Assembly: GCA_025980665.1 (NCBI GenBank)
Contig: JAICXC010000055.1
Span: 1 to 33,314 of the forward strand
DNA length: 33,314 nucleotides
Direction: 5' to 3'
Source: Bryobacteraceae bacterium
GTDB taxonomy: Bacteria > Acidobacteriota > Terriglobia > Bryobacterales > Bryobacteraceae
In this document: one piece after another, positions 1 through 8,672 of the stretch
Position numbering within the stretch: position 1 is the first letter of the stretch
Layout: each line of letters starts with the position of its first letter
Notes under the pieces: model-generated
What the model saw: only the letters and a program-made list of their open reading frames with translations
Told to the model about the DNA's origin: nothing
The model's database searches: none
Position numbers and translations under genes: made by a program

Positions 1-930
1 ATACGGCGTCACGATCCGCACCGTCTTGGCGAGATTGTGAAGCTGCGAGTTTCCGGTATATGAGCCGTTGATCGTAACTGTTCCGGCGATGTCCTGGAGG
101 TCGATGTCGGAACCCCGCCCCTTCAGTTCCACCGACCCTTTGACCTTAACCGCCCGCAGGATGTCGCTACCGCGCGTCTCGATCGCCACGTCGCCCCCGA
201 TGTCTTCCAGGCGCACGCTGGCATTATCGGAGTTGACGTCGATTGCTCCGTTGACGCCACTGATGTCGAAATCGCCGGAGCGGCCATGCGCCTCGATAGT
301 CGCTCCCTTGGGAACCACGATCTCCAGGTCGGCCGAGATGCGGCGGTTGCTGCCGGAAACCCGGTTCTGTAAGGTGCGGATATGGATTTCGCCCGGCTCC
401 CCGTCCAGTACAAGCGGCGCTTGTTGATTGGCTCGATCCGCGGACGCCTGGTCCAGACTGCGAATCGTGGAATGCCCGGTTATTTTCACGGTCTCGACGT
501 CCGCACCGGTAATGCGCGCGTTGCCGCGAAAGCTCTCAATGATTACACGTGGGGCCTTGGTCGCAGGTCTCTCGGCGGAAAGCGGATAGTCGTAACTCTC
601 GCCGAAAATATCCAGGCCGCCCAGCTCGATCCGGCTGCCCGGCAGCCAGTCGGAGAATCCGCGCACCGCATGAAGACTTACGCCGAGAAAGCACAGGAAA
701 ATCACCAGCACCCACTCGCCGCTGCCAATGCCGAAGGGCGGGAGAGGACGACCGGTGGCGGCCCAGAACAAGATCTCGAGCAGTCGCAGTCCGCCCCACA
801 CGACCAGAAGCAGTGGCCAGTACTTGGCCAGATAATCCAGGAGCTGCATTTCAGGAAAAACGTTGCGGGCCAGGAACAGGATTCCAATGCCGATCAGCAA
901 CAGGGGTGCAACCAGGGAAGCTCGTCTCAT
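1..930 (-). CDS. DUF4097-type beta-repeat protein with N-terminal membrane domain (partial)
   Basis: The frame opens at the ATG at 928-930 and stays open to the window edge, so 310 codons are visible and the C-terminus is missing. Residues 1-95 hold three hydrophobic segments (around 5-22, 37-57 and 72-90) like the LiaI/LiaF (DUF5668) membrane region. From about residue 120 the chain becomes short alternating beta strands with repeated phrases such as GDFDISGVNG, GDVAIETRGSD and GSVELKGRGSD, typical of DUF4097 'putative adhesin' repeats. This suggests a membrane-anchored beta-solenoid outside the membrane. Its ATG overlaps the stop of the upstream 73-aa gene as ATGA, so it is the last visible gene of the ECF sigma operon and is probably translationally coupled. 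The exact role is unknown; an envelope-stress or surface role is inferred from the family and operon. Confidence 0.8.
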   Translation of the reverse strand, partial: MRRASLVAPLLLIGIGILFLARNVFPEMQLLDYLAKYWPLLLVVWGGLRLLEILFWAATGRPLPPFGIGSGEWVLVIFLCFLGVSLHAVRGFSDWLPGSRIELGGLDIFGESYDYPLSAERPATKAPRVIIESFRGNARITGADVETVKITGHSTIRSLDQASADRANQQAPLVLDGEPGEIHIRTLQNRVSGSNRRISADLEIVVPKGATIEAHGRSGDFDISGVNGAIDVNSDNASVRLEDIGGDVAIETRGSDILRAVKVKGSVELKGRGSDIDLQDIAGTVTINGSYTGNSQLHNLAKTVRIVTPY

Positions 931-1148
931 ACGTTTCTTGCTCCCTGGTCGTTCTGATTCAGGTCGGGCGGTCGAGGGTCTTTCGGCCCTAGATGCTCGG
1001 CCAGCTTGAATAGACCGAACAGGATCAACAATACGGGCCAAGTGCGCGAAAAGCTCATGCGATCCAGTTGATCAGCGGTCATCAGCAGCCCTAGGGCGAG
1101 CAACAGCACCGGGCCTCGAATCGCCTGGAGGAGGCTACCGCCCGTCAT
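927..1148 (-). CDS. Small LiaI/LiaF-like two-helix membrane protein
   Basis: This 73-residue protein has two hydrophobic stretches (about residues 9-23 and 36-48) joined by a short loop, with the pattern 'GPVLLLALGLLM...WPVLLILFGLFKL' seen in DUF5668/LiaI-LiaF-like transmembrane regions. The C-terminus is polar and rich in Pro, Asp and Asn. It starts inside the end of the upstream gene (14-base overlap) and its stop overlaps the next start as ATGA, which supports a real, coupled gene. It may act with the similar membrane regions of its two neighbours. The function is not known; a role in sensing or relaying envelope state is an inference from Lia-type systems. Confidence 0.75.
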   Translation of the reverse strand: MTGGSLLQAIRGPVLLLALGLLMTADQLDRMSFSRTWPVLLILFGLFKLAEHLGPKDPRPPDLNQNDQGARNV

Positions 1149-1818
1149 GATTCACCTTTGAAGAGGTTCCGTTCATCCGCAGATACAACATGTAAAGACC
1201 GAGCGCGATCAGCATCACCGGCCAGAACCGGAGCATGCGGCGAAGCTCGAAGATTTCCAAATTGTTTAGAAGGAACACCACGCCCAAAGCGATTAGCAGA
1301 ATGGGCGCAACGGGGAAACGCGATCCGCCGTGGCCCGGCACCAGGCTCGAGAATTCGTCCACGGGTTGCCCCATCTGGCGGAGTTTGGCAGTGTGATAAG
1401 CCTCAAAAGCCATGTATGCCCAGAAGGCGGGGATGAGAACTCCAAACAGCGGTTCAAATCCGCCTACATCGTTACTACTAACAATCGTGAACAGCATGCC
1501 CAGGATAAAAACATGGATCAGGCCTTTGGCGTATTGGCCGTTATAGATAGCACCCACTCCTGGAATCAGTCCCAGAACAAAGGCGACTCCGGGAGATACG
1601 TCGGGGCGGGGCACGGGAGGAGGTGGTGTGCTGGCCGTATAAGGGCTGGCATACGGAGAATCGTAGACTGGTGGCGGCTCCGCGGGAACGTGCTCGGCGC
1701 AGTAGATGGTCCCGTGCGCGCTATGGACGTTGGACGAACCCAGCGCCTTTCCGCAAGCCCGGCAATAGCCGACAATCGGAGTTTCGGGTGGTATGGAAGG
1801 AGGAGCTTCCGGATTCAT
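1135..1818 (-). CDS. Zinc-ribbon / TM2-like / LiaF-like membrane protein
   Basis: The ATG at 1816-1818 is chosen because it overlaps the stop of the anti-sigma gene as ATGA and has GGAG just upstream; a longer in-frame extension to 1884 lies inside the anti-sigma gene. The 227-aa product has three parts. Residues 17-45 form a small zinc-finger-like motif (C19, C22, C40, H43, with histidines 32 and 35), resembling a B-box or treble-clef finger. A Pro/Tyr/Ser-rich linker follows (45-75). Residues 76-145 form a TM2/DUF5683-like membrane unit (LGLIPGVGAIYNGQYAKGLIH). Residues 168-214 form a LiaI/LiaF-like pair of helices. The zinc motif probably lies in the cytoplasm. The exact function is unknown; operon context points to the sigma/anti-sigma envelope module. 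Confidence 0.75.
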   Translation of the reverse strand: MNPEAPPSIPPETPIVGYCRACGKALGSSNVHSAHGTIYCAEHVPAEPPPVYDSPYASPYTASTPPPPVPRPDVSPGVAFVLGLIPGVGAIYNGQYAKGLIHVFILGMLFTIVSSNDVGGFEPLFGVLIPAFWAYMAFEAYHTAKLRQMGQPVDEFSSLVPGHGGSRFPVAPILLIALGVVFLLNNLEIFELRRMLRFWPVMLIALGLYMLYLRMNGTSSKVNHDGR

Positions 1819-2384
1819 TTCGTTTCTCCTGCGGGATTGGTGGCTGGCGGGGCTGGGGATGTACCCGGTTGCTCGTCGGCCCATTCCTTGAGCCTGGTCT
1901 GGATTTCGTAAACCACCCGCAGGCTGTCGTAATACTTCACGCCGCGGTTGTACCAGCGGACCACCCGATCCTCCGCCGCGGTCCAGACTTTCACTGGATC
2001 CAGATCCGCCGGAGTTAGCTGGCGCACATGCGTAAACTGGCCGATCATGGCGAAGGATAATACCGTCATCGCCATGCCCATGGCGAATCGCGGTTGCAGT
2101 ATAGGCTCAAGCCAGCGGCCGAACAGACGGCGGACCCACGAAGGCTTGATGACGGCGTGGCTGGGTCCGGCGGTAATCTCGTAGAGGATGCGGGTGACCA
2201 GTTCGGGAGGAGCTTCGACCACCGCGGCGCGTTCCATGAACGCCACCGCTCCGGCGGAATCGCGGGCCAGTTCCGCGCAGGCTGCGCAATCCGCCAGATG
2301 GGCTTCGAGGGCGGACGCCGCGTCACCGCGCAACGTTCCGTCCACGTAGTCAGCAAGCTGGATTTCTACATCCGCGCAGTTCAC
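1815..2384 (-). CDS. Zinc-finger anti-sigma factor (zf-HC2/ZAS family)
   Basis: The 189-aa protein begins with a ZAS domain: C3, then H29, C33 and C36 in the HxxxCxxC arrangement, which binds zinc and holds the partner sigma factor in the cytoplasm. One membrane helix lies near residues 99-117. The C-terminal part (about 120-189) would be outside the membrane and ends in a Pro/Ala-rich tail. The start overlaps the stop of the ECF sigma gene as ATGA, the usual arrangement for a cognate sigma/anti-sigma pair. Release would normally be by proteolysis or by a conformational change, but nothing in the sequence shows which. The family call is firm; the signal sensed is unknown. Confidence 0.88.
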   Translation of the reverse strand: MNCADVEIQLADYVDGTLRGDAASALEAHLADCAACAELARDSAGAVAFMERAAVVEAPPELVTRILYEITAGPSHAVIKPSWVRRLFGRWLEPILQPRFAMGMAMTVLSFAMIGQFTHVRQLTPADLDPVKVWTAAEDRVVRWYNRGVKYYDSLRVVYEIQTRLKEWADEQPGTSPAPPATNPAGETK

Positions 2385-3085
2385 AACGATCCTTTATGCT
2401 TGTGCAGGATCCGCCCCAGTTCGGCACGGCCCCGATTCAATCTCGACTTCACTGTGCCTTCGGGCACATTCAACACCTGGGCGATTTCTTTGTATTCCAG
2501 CTCTTCAAGATCGCGCAGGATCACGGTTTCGCGCAAGTCCGGAGAGAGCTTCTGCAGCGCGGCCTGGAGGACTTCGCTAGCTTCCCGGCCAGCCAACAAA
2601 CCTTCCGTGCGGCCCATCGAAGCTGTTTTCTCTTCCAGCATGGGCAGCTGCTCTTCGATGGAGCTGCTGGCCCGCTCCAGCTTGGTACGACGGTAATGAT
2701 CGATCAAGAGATTACGAGCCAGCCGCGAAAGCCAAACGGAAAAGGAACCTTCGCCAGCGCGAAAACTCTGTAGCGACCGGAACACGCGCAGGAAGACGTC
2801 CTGGGTGAGATCCTGGGCCTCATGATCCGAGCCGGTAAACCGGTAACAGATCGAGTACACACGCCGAGTGTGGACCTTGACCAGATCCTCCCAGGCGGCC
2901 TCCTCGCCTCCCAGGCACCGCTCGACGAGTTGAGTGTCTGCGTCCAAAAGCCGTCCCAGGATCTCACGAGGCTTGGAAATCTGACCCCCGGAAATCCGGC
3001 TCGATATCTGTTCCCACAGTGAGCCCTGTCCGGCGGCCAAGCGGCTGGGCGTGGTAACCTGTCGGACTGTAGCGATTGCCGCCAT
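2381..3085 (-). CDS. ECF-type RNA polymerase sigma factor (RpoE/SigE-like)
   Basis: The 234-aa product has sigma region 2 at about residues 64-135 (YRFTGSDHEAQDLTQDVFLRV, then SVWLSRLARNLLIDHYRR) and region 4 at about 172-228, including the helix-turn-helix EYKEIAQVLNVPEGTVKSRL. Regions 1 and 3 are absent, as in ECF sigma factors. The first 45 or so residues extend beyond most family members; a later start, such as the TTG codon at residue 47 (2947), is possible because the ATG at 3085 has no clear ribosome binding site. It leads an operon with its zinc anti-sigma factor and three membrane proteins, and probably directs transcription of this operon and others after release. Confidence 0.9.
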   Translation of the reverse strand: MAAIATVRQVTTPSRLAAGQGSLWEQISSRISGGQISKPREILGRLLDADTQLVERCLGGEEAAWEDLVKVHTRRVYSICYRFTGSDHEAQDLTQDVFLRVFRSLQSFRAGEGSFSVWLSRLARNLLIDHYRRTKLERASSSIEEQLPMLEEKTASMGRTEGLLAGREASEVLQAALQKLSPDLRETVILRDLEELEYKEIAQVLNVPEGTVKSRLNRGRAELGRILHKHKGSL

Positions 3086-3163
3086 GGCGTTGCGTAGTGC
3101 GAACGAACCCTTGTATCTCGATATGTTCCTGGGTATGGTACCCGTTTATGGTGTTACACATAT

Positions 3164-3192
3164 GAGAACGAAATCCTCGTAGGGAAAGTTCG
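3164..3192 (-). promoter_or_regulatory. Candidate ECF-type autoregulatory promoter
   Basis: On the minus strand, CGAACTT (3186-3192) is followed after 15 bases by CGTTCTC (3164-3170). This resembles the GGAACTT / GTC-type elements of RpoE-like promoters and lies about 80 bases upstream of the ECF sigma gene, which often controls itself. The match is imperfect, and no second copy was seen to compare it with. Confidence 0.3.
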
Positions 3193-3246
3193 CTCTACAT
3201 TCTATCTGCAAGCGGGGGCCTAACGTGGTGGAACGTTGAGCCCTGG

Positions 3247-4323
3247 ATGTCCGAAGGGAGCAGCTGTAAGCGATTGAAAAAGCAACACGTGGCCGCCGGA
3301 TTGGGAGTTCTCGCGATTCTCGCCAGCGTCCTGTTCGTGGTCTACCGCTGGCGCCGGTCGGGTTTCGTATGGGCGAAATTCGTTGCGGTGTTCAGCAATG
3401 TCGACTGGACTTGGCTGTCCTTGGCGATGGCGCTGATCCTAGCCACATACGTTGGCCGCGCGCTGCGTTGGGAGATCATGCTCCGGCCGCTGACCAAAGG
3501 AGTCCGCCTGTGGGGCTTGGTTGTGGCCACCTGTATCGGGTTCACGGCAGTGGTGCTGTTTGGCCGTGCAGGCGAGCCGGTTCGCCCATATCTCATTGCC
3601 CGCAAAGAGGGCGTATCGTTCTCCAGCCAAGTGGCTGCCTGGCTGGTGGAACGAATCCTAGACTTGCTAATGGTCCTGCTGATCTTCGGCATCGCCTTGA
3701 CGCAAGTATCCCGCAGCGGGATCCAGCCCGGGCCGCACATCCAGTCCGCTCTCCAGGCGGCGGGCGTCTTGGCGGGAATCACCGGTGCATTGTCGCTGGC
3801 GTTGCTGCTGGGGCTTCGCTACTTTCGCGGAAGTGTCCGGACCCGGTTGATGGAGGCTCTCTCTTTCCTCCCCGATTCCCTCCACGAGCGGGTTTCCAAA
3901 TTCCTCGGCGCCTTCGAAGAAGGGATGCAATCCACGCAGCGGCAATCCTACGTGTGGCTGCTGGTGATTTACACCATCATCGAATGGTTGGTGGTCGCCG
4001 GATCGTTTTTCTGCGTGTTCCGGGCATTTCCGGCGACAGCCGGGATGCGTATTACAGATGTAGTCATCGCTCTGGGATTCGTGGCATTTGGCAGCGTCCT
4101 GCAGATACCCGGCGTGGGCGGCGGCATGCAGATCGCGACCGTCCTGGTGCTGACCGAACTGTACGGTGTCAGTTTAGAAGCAGCCAGCGGAATCGCGTTA
4201 GTGCTTTGGATCATCACATTCGTAGTGATTGTCCCTCTGGGCTTGGTGTTGGCTTTCCATGAGGGGATCAAGTGGCGTAGTTTAAGGAACATAGATTCCT
4301 CTTCGTCAGGCTATGGACTATGA
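3247..4323 (+). CDS. Flippase-like / LPG-synthase-TM (UPF0104) membrane protein
   Basis: The 358-aa product is strongly hydrophobic, with about eight membrane helices. It carries the family hallmark around residues 106-140: GRAGEPVRPYLIARKEG followed by a helix containing AAWLVERILDL. The glycine-rich 'IPGVGGGMQIA' stretch near the C-terminal helices is also typical. The family includes the membrane half of MprF (which moves aminoacylated phosphatidylglycerol) and many stand-alone proteins thought to move lipid-linked substrates. There is no aminoacyl-transferase domain here, so the substrate is unknown. The stop overlaps the nrdR start as ATGA, so the two are probably translated together, although no functional link is known. 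Confidence 0.85.
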   Translation: MSEGSSCKRLKKQHVAAGLGVLAILASVLFVVYRWRRSGFVWAKFVAVFSNVDWTWLSLAMALILATYVGRALRWEIMLRPLTKGVRLWGLVVATCIGFTAVVLFGRAGEPVRPYLIARKEGVSFSSQVAAWLVERILDLLMVLLIFGIALTQVSRSGIQPGPHIQSALQAAGVLAGITGALSLALLLGLRYFRGSVRTRLMEALSFLPDSLHERVSKFLGAFEEGMQSTQRQSYVWLLVIYTIIEWLVVAGSFFCVFRAFPATAGMRITDVVIALGFVAFGSVLQIPGVGGGMQIATVLVLTELYGVSLEAASGIALVLWIITFVVIVPLGLVLAFHEGIKWRSLRNIDSSSSGYGL

Positions 4324-4778
4324 CTTGCCCGTTCTGCCGGTATCGCCAGGATCGGGTGATCGACTCCAGGGAAAGCAAAGAGGGTGATCTGATTCGGCGC
4401 CGCAGGGAGTGCCTCAAGTGCCTGCGGCGGTTCACCACCTACGAGCGTAGCGACGAGATTCCCTACATGGTGGTGAAAAGGGATGGACGCCGGGAGCGCT
4501 TCGACCGGCAAAAGGTGCTGGAGGGACTCTTGAGGGCTTGTGAAAAGAGACCCGTCCCGATCGCAAAACTGGCGGAAGTGGTGGACGCCGCAGAGTCGTC
4601 ATTGGCGGAGAACCCGGAGCGCGAGGTCTCGACTGCGGCCATTGGCGAATTGGTCATGGAGCATCTTAAGAAACTGGATAAGATCGCTTACGTGCGCTTT
4701 GCATCGGTCTACAAGGATTTCCAAGATGCCGAAGCTTTCCTCGGGGAGATAAAGGACCTGTTGCAGGACCGAAAATGA
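4320..4778 (+). CDS. nrdR: Transcriptional repressor NrdR
   Basis: At 152 aa this is the usual NrdR length. It begins with a zinc ribbon (C3, C6, C31, C34) containing the conserved 'VIDSRESKEGDLIRRRRECLKC' region, followed by an ATP-cone domain at about 49-139 (VVKRDGRRERFDRQKV... ending in RFASVYKDFQD). NrdR binds ATP/dATP through the ATP-cone and represses ribonucleotide reductase genes at NrdR boxes. No ribonucleotide reductase gene and no NrdR box is visible in the window, so it acts elsewhere. It is coupled to the upstream membrane protein by ATGA. Identification is secure. Confidence 0.97.
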   Translation: MTCPFCRYRQDRVIDSRESKEGDLIRRRRECLKCLRRFTTYERSDEIPYMVVKRDGRRERFDRQKVLEGLLRACEKRPVPIAKLAEVVDAAESSLAENPEREVSTAAIGELVMEHLKKLDKIAYVRFASVYKDFQDAEAFLGEIKDLLQDRK

Positions 4779-4852
4779 GTCTTCCCGAGTACTAGTCAGT
4801 CTAGGCAAGGCTGTAACCAAAAGTCATTTCAAGCATCTTTTGAAATAGAGGC

Positions 4853-4881
4853 TTAACTTAATTTCGGAAGACTGTTATACT
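4853..4881 (+). promoter_or_regulatory. Sigma70-type promoter for rpoD
   Basis: TTAACT (4853-4858) and TATACT (4876-4881) are separated by exactly 17 bases. They lie in an AT-richer gap between nrdR and rpoD, giving a leader of roughly 75 bases before the rpoD start. Confidence 0.65.
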
Positions 4882-4964
4882 GTATGCGGCTCCGACGCCA
4901 AGGCAGGAATTGCATACACTACTTTTGGGTCTAGCTAAGTCTTTAGAAATCAGGGTGTTGTAGT

Positions 4965-6515
4965 TTGGCGCGGGTGAACCACGTGGATCATTTCGAAGAT
5001 CAATTCCTAGGCGAGGGTCACGAGCCGCTCGGACTTCCTTTTGATGAGGAAGGCGGCTTTTTTCACCCTGAGGAAGTGCATGACGGCGAGGATTTCGCCC
5101 ATGCCCCCGCGGTCGAGGAATCGATTTATACCGACGACCCTGTTCGCGTATACCTACGCGAAATGGGTGCCGTACCACTCCTGACGCGCGAGGGTGAAGT
5201 TAACCTTGCCCGCCGCATGGAACGCGGTAAGCTACGGATGCAGAAGGCTATTAGCCGCTCCGCCTTGGTCCAACTGCGGGCGGTAGAAATTGCCGACCTG
5301 ATCAGGCGTGAGGCCGAAGAGCTGGACACGTTTGTGGACTTGGGCGACTTGGAAGACGAGAGCCCGGCCTACAACAAGCGCCGCAATGAAGTTCGTGCCG
5401 ATCTGGCCGAACTGGGTGTCCTGCACAAAAAACTGGTGCAAGTATCGGACAAGCTGGATTCAGTTCCGCTGAGCAACAAGAAGCTGCGCCGCAAATGGAT
5501 CGGCAAGATGAAACGCGCCCGGGTGCAGGTTTCCCAGGCGATCCGGCATCTCCCTTACTACCTGTCGCAGTGGAAAGAATTCACTAAAGAAATTGAAAAG
5601 GTCGCGGAAGAGCTTTCGCGGTTGGAAGCGGATCTGCGCAAGGTGGAAGGACGTTCGAGCCAGACCGCTCAGAGCAAAGCGCGGGAAATCCGGCGTGAGA
5701 TTCGCAAACGCGAGGAAATTGCCGGAGCGAGCTTGGGGGATCTCAAGCACACGCTCATGGTGATCCGGCATGGTGAAATCGAAGCCGAGCGAGCCAAGAA
5801 GGACCTGGTGGAGGCCAACCTCCGCCTGGTGGTTTCCGTCGCCAAGAAGTACGTCAACCGCGGTCTGCACTTACTGGATTTGATCCAGGAAGGCAACATC
5901 GGACTAATGCGCGCCGCCGACAAGTTCGAATACCGCCGCGGCTACAAGTTCTCGACCTACGCAACCTGGTGGATCCGGCAGGCCATTACGCGCGCCATCG
6001 CCGACCAGTCGCGCACCATTCGTATTCCCGTTCACATGAACGAGAGTATGAATAAGTTCCTACGCGCCACGCGCGAACTCGAAAAGGAAATGGGCCGCGC
6101 GCCCTCGAACGACGAAATCAGCCGGCGCATGGACATTCCGGTGGAGAAGGTCCAGAAGCTGAAGACCATCTCGCGCGATCCGGTGTCGCTTGAAACTCCC
6201 GTCGGCCGCGACGGCGAATCCGCGCTGGGCGATCTGATTGAAGACCGCTGGGTGGGGTCGCCCGTCGACGCCGTCATTGACACGAACGTCCGCGACGAGA
6301 CCGCCAACATCCTCAAGACGCTTTCTCCCAAGGAGGAGAAGGTGATCCGCCTGCGCTTCGGCATCGGCTGCGAGCGCGAGCACACGCTCGAGGAGATCGG
6401 CCAGGAGTTCGACGTCACCCGCGAACGCATCCGGCAGATCGAAGCCAAGGCGCTGCGGCAACTGCGGTCGCCGGAGCGTGCCCGGCATCTGCGGGCGCTG
6501 CTGGCCGCGCGATAA
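4965..6515 (+). CDS. rpoD: RNA polymerase primary sigma factor RpoD (sigma70)
   Basis: The 516-aa product has region 1.2 at about residues 57-90 ([22 protein letters not shown]), a long helical non-conserved segment (90-280), and then region 2 from about 283 ([49 protein letters not shown]). Region 3 follows, then region 4 with the helix-turn-helix near 474-505 ([20 protein letters not shown]). This is the complete layout of a housekeeping group 1 sigma factor. The N-terminal acidic region 1.1 is short. The frame opens with TTG at 4965, with a weak AGGG about 10 bases upstream; no ATG occurs before region 1.2, so TTG or the GTG three codons later is the likely start. It has its own sigma70-like promoter. 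Confidence 0.96.
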   Translation: MARVNHVDHFEDQFLGEGHEPLGLPFDEEGGFFHPEEVHDGEDFAHAPAVEESIYTDDPVRVYLREMGAVPLLTREGEVNLARRMERGKLRMQKAISRSALVQLRAVEIADLIRREAEELDTFVDLGDLEDESPAYNKRRNEVRADLAELGVLHKKLVQVSDKLDSVPLSNKKLRRKWIGKMKRARVQVSQAIRHLPYYLSQWKEFTKEIEKVAEELSRLEADLRKVEGRSSQTAQSKAREIRREIRKREEIAGASLGDLKHTLMVIRHGEIEAERAKKDLVEANLRLVVSVAKKYVNRGLHLLDLIQEGNIGLMRAADKFEYRRGYKFSTYATWWIRQAITRAIADQSRTIRIPVHMNESMNKFLRATRELEKEMGRAPSNDEISRRMDIPVEKVQKLKTISRDPVSLETPVGRDGESALGDLIEDRWVGSPVDAVIDTNVRDETANILKTLSPKEEKVIRLRFGIGCEREHTLEEIGQEFDVTRERIRQIEAKALRQLRSPERARHLRALLAAR

Positions 6516-6605
6516 CTCCTCGCATTTGCGCGAGCGAGTCGTTTTCACTCACATACACGCTAATGCACGTTGTCTGAATCGTGCTATTCGCCTATTCTGG
6601 GCAGC

Positions 6606-8672
6606 ATGAACGCCAACGAACCACGCCTCGAAACACGTCTTGAATCTTGGAAAGAGATCGGGGCATACCTGCAGCGCGACGCCACCACCGCCCGGAGGTG
6701 GGAAAAGGAAGAGGGGCTTCCTGTCCACCGGCACAGCCACAAAACCAGGAGCACCGTGTACGCCTACCGGAGCGAGATCGACGCATGGAGGGCGGGCCGC
6801 AAGGTGGTCCCGGAGCCGGCTCCGGCCAGACCGCTGTGGAAAGTTCCCGCCTTCGCGCTGACGATGCTGCTGTGTTTGATCATGGTCGGCAACGGGGTGC
6901 GGCCCGTGTCGGCCCAGCAATCGCAGACCATCACCGCCCGCCAACTGTGGACCGGTAGTGGCGACGAGGAGGCCTCTATCACTCCCGACGGGCGCTATTT
7001 CGCGACCACGGACTGGACCAGCGGCGATCTCATGATCCGCGACCTAAGCACGAATCAGAGCAGGCGCCTGCTGGCCAAATCCGGCGGCTGGGAGCAGGCC
7101 GCGTACGCGAGCTCGCCGGTGCTCTCGCCAGATCTACGTCAAGTTGCGTTCCAGTGGTATCACAACACTTCCAATGACCTTAAAGCCGATCTCCGCGTGA
7201 TGCCGAATGAGCCCGGCGCAAAACCGCGGGTTCTGGTTGCGAATCCGGAGTTCGGATACTTCAGAGCCTCGGCATGGTCGCGCGACGGCAAGTCCATCCT
7301 GGCGACAATCTGGAAAACAGACCGGACCGCGCAGCTTGCCTGGATTTCCGCGACGGACGGTTCCGTAAAGGTGCTTAAGTCGCTCGAGTGGCGAAGCCCT
7401 AATTCGTCCCGCAGCGCACAACTCTCGCCCGATGGACGATTCATCGCTTACTCGGCTCTGGAGCGTTCAGGTTCCACGAACAGCCGCGTTTACGTCCTCA
7501 CCGCGGATGGCTCGAAGGAAGAGGAGGTTGTCTCCGGCAGCGGAGTCAATGAAGCGCCCTTCTGGTCCGCCGATGGCAGGCGATTGGTCTTCACAAGCAA
7601 TCGATCCGGATCCTTCGGAGTTTGGGCCGTACCAATCGAGAAGGGCCGCGCTGCGGGCGTGGCCACACTCTTGAAAGCGGATATTGGAAGAACGGACCCG
7701 ATCGGATTGACCCGGTCCGGATCGTATTACTACTTACACACCCAGGGTGGCCAGGACGTCTTCCTGGCGAATCTCGACCCAGACGGGCGGGTTCGCGGCG
7801 ATTCCTCGCGATTGACAGATAACTTTGTCGGATCTAATCGCAGTCCGGTCTGGTCCCCTGACGGCAAGTCGATCGCATTTCAGCGAGCACGGCTCGATGG
7901 TCGAGGCTACGATCTGGTGATTCGCACGCTCGAAAACGGCGCCGAGAGAACGTACACAGAGAAGGTTTTGCCGATAGTCCAGGTGGAGTGGTTCGCGGAC
8001 GGAAAGAGTTTGCTGGTGCCGACACGTGACGATCAGAATTCTTTCTCCGTGTATCGTCTGAATGGAGCTGACGGGAAACTCACCAAGCTAATAACGGGTC
8101 CGGGCAAACCAGAATCTATCTTTCTGTCTCCCGATCAGAAGACCCTTTACCGATCCGATCGCCCGGCCGGGAAGATTGTCACTTACGACTTATCCGGCGG
8201 CCGGGAAAAGACCGTCTTTACATTGCCCGGCAAGGATGGGCTGGTTTTCCGTTTGGCTGTGAGCCCGGATGGCCGGTCGTTGGCGTTTAATAGCATCGAG
8301 CGAGACCCCGGCAATCGCGCTCACGAGAAAGCCGGACTATATAGAGTCGGAGTCGACGGAGCCGGCGCCCAGGCGCTGTATACGACGGCAATCGACGAAC
8401 TCAATGGTGTGGCAGGCGTTCAAACCTGGACCAAAGACGGCCAATACATCCTGTTCAACACGCTCACTTCGGCCCAAGGGCAGCCACAGCAATGGCGATT
8501 AATGCGCATTCGGGCCGCCGGCGGCCGGCCCGAACCCGCGGGACTGGAGGGGACCGGGCCGTTCCACCAATTTGCGATCAGTCCTGATGGCCGACATATC
8601 GCCTACGGGGATGGTCCCGCGGCGGTCCGGGAGGTTTGGGTCCTTGACAATGCTCTCGCAGCACTCAAATGA
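6606..8672 (+). CDS. HTH-transmembrane-PD40 beta-propeller protein
   Basis: The ATG at 6606 gives 688 residues. Residues 13-65 (SWKEIGAYLQRDATTARRWE, then VYAYRSEIDAWRAGR) look like an excisionase/MerR-type winged helix that would sit in the cytoplasm. One membrane helix follows at about 80-97. The rest, from about residue 107, is a TolB/WD40-like (PD40) beta-propeller with at least ten repeats of the form 'SPDGRxIAY', for example at ITPDGRYFATT, LSPDGRFIAYS and WSPDGKSIAFQ. The order HTH, membrane helix, periplasmic domain recalls ToxR/CadC-like one-component regulators. DNA binding and the sensed ligand are inferred. The stop overlaps the start of the dihaem peroxidase gene as ATGA, so the two are likely made together. 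Confidence 0.82.
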   Translation: MNANEPRLETRLESWKEIGAYLQRDATTARRWEKEEGLPVHRHSHKTRSTVYAYRSEIDAWRAGRKVVPEPAPARPLWKVPAFALTMLLCLIMVGNGVRPVSAQQSQTITARQLWTGSGDEEASITPDGRYFATTDWTSGDLMIRDLSTNQSRRLLAKSGGWEQAAYASSPVLSPDLRQVAFQWYHNTSNDLKADLRVMPNEPGAKPRVLVANPEFGYFRASAWSRDGKSILATIWKTDRTAQLAWISATDGSVKVLKSLEWRSPNSSRSAQLSPDGRFIAYSALERSGSTNSRVYVLTADGSKEEEVVSGSGVNEAPFWSADGRRLVFTSNRSGSFGVWAVPIEKGRAAGVATLLKADIGRTDPIGLTRSGSYYYLHTQGGQDVFLANLDPDGRVRGDSSRLTDNFVGSNRSPVWSPDGKSIAFQRARLDGRGYDLVIRTLENGAERTYTEKVLPIVQVEWFADGKSLLVPTRDDQNSFSVYRLNGADGKLTKLITGPGKPESIFLSPDQKTLYRSDRPAGKIVTYDLSGGREKTVFTLPGKDGLVFRLAVSPDGRSLAFNSIERDPGNRAHEKAGLYRVGVDGAGAQALYTTAIDELNGVAGVQTWTKDGQYILFNTLTSAQGQPQQWRLMRIRAAGGRPEPAGLEGTGPFHQFAISPDGRHIAYGDGPAAVREVWVLDNALAALK

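Noticed and set aside
6519..6546. Possible terminator after rpoD (CTCGC / GCGAG followed by a short T run)
   Set aside because: The stem is only 5 bp and the T run is short and displaced by about 6 bases.
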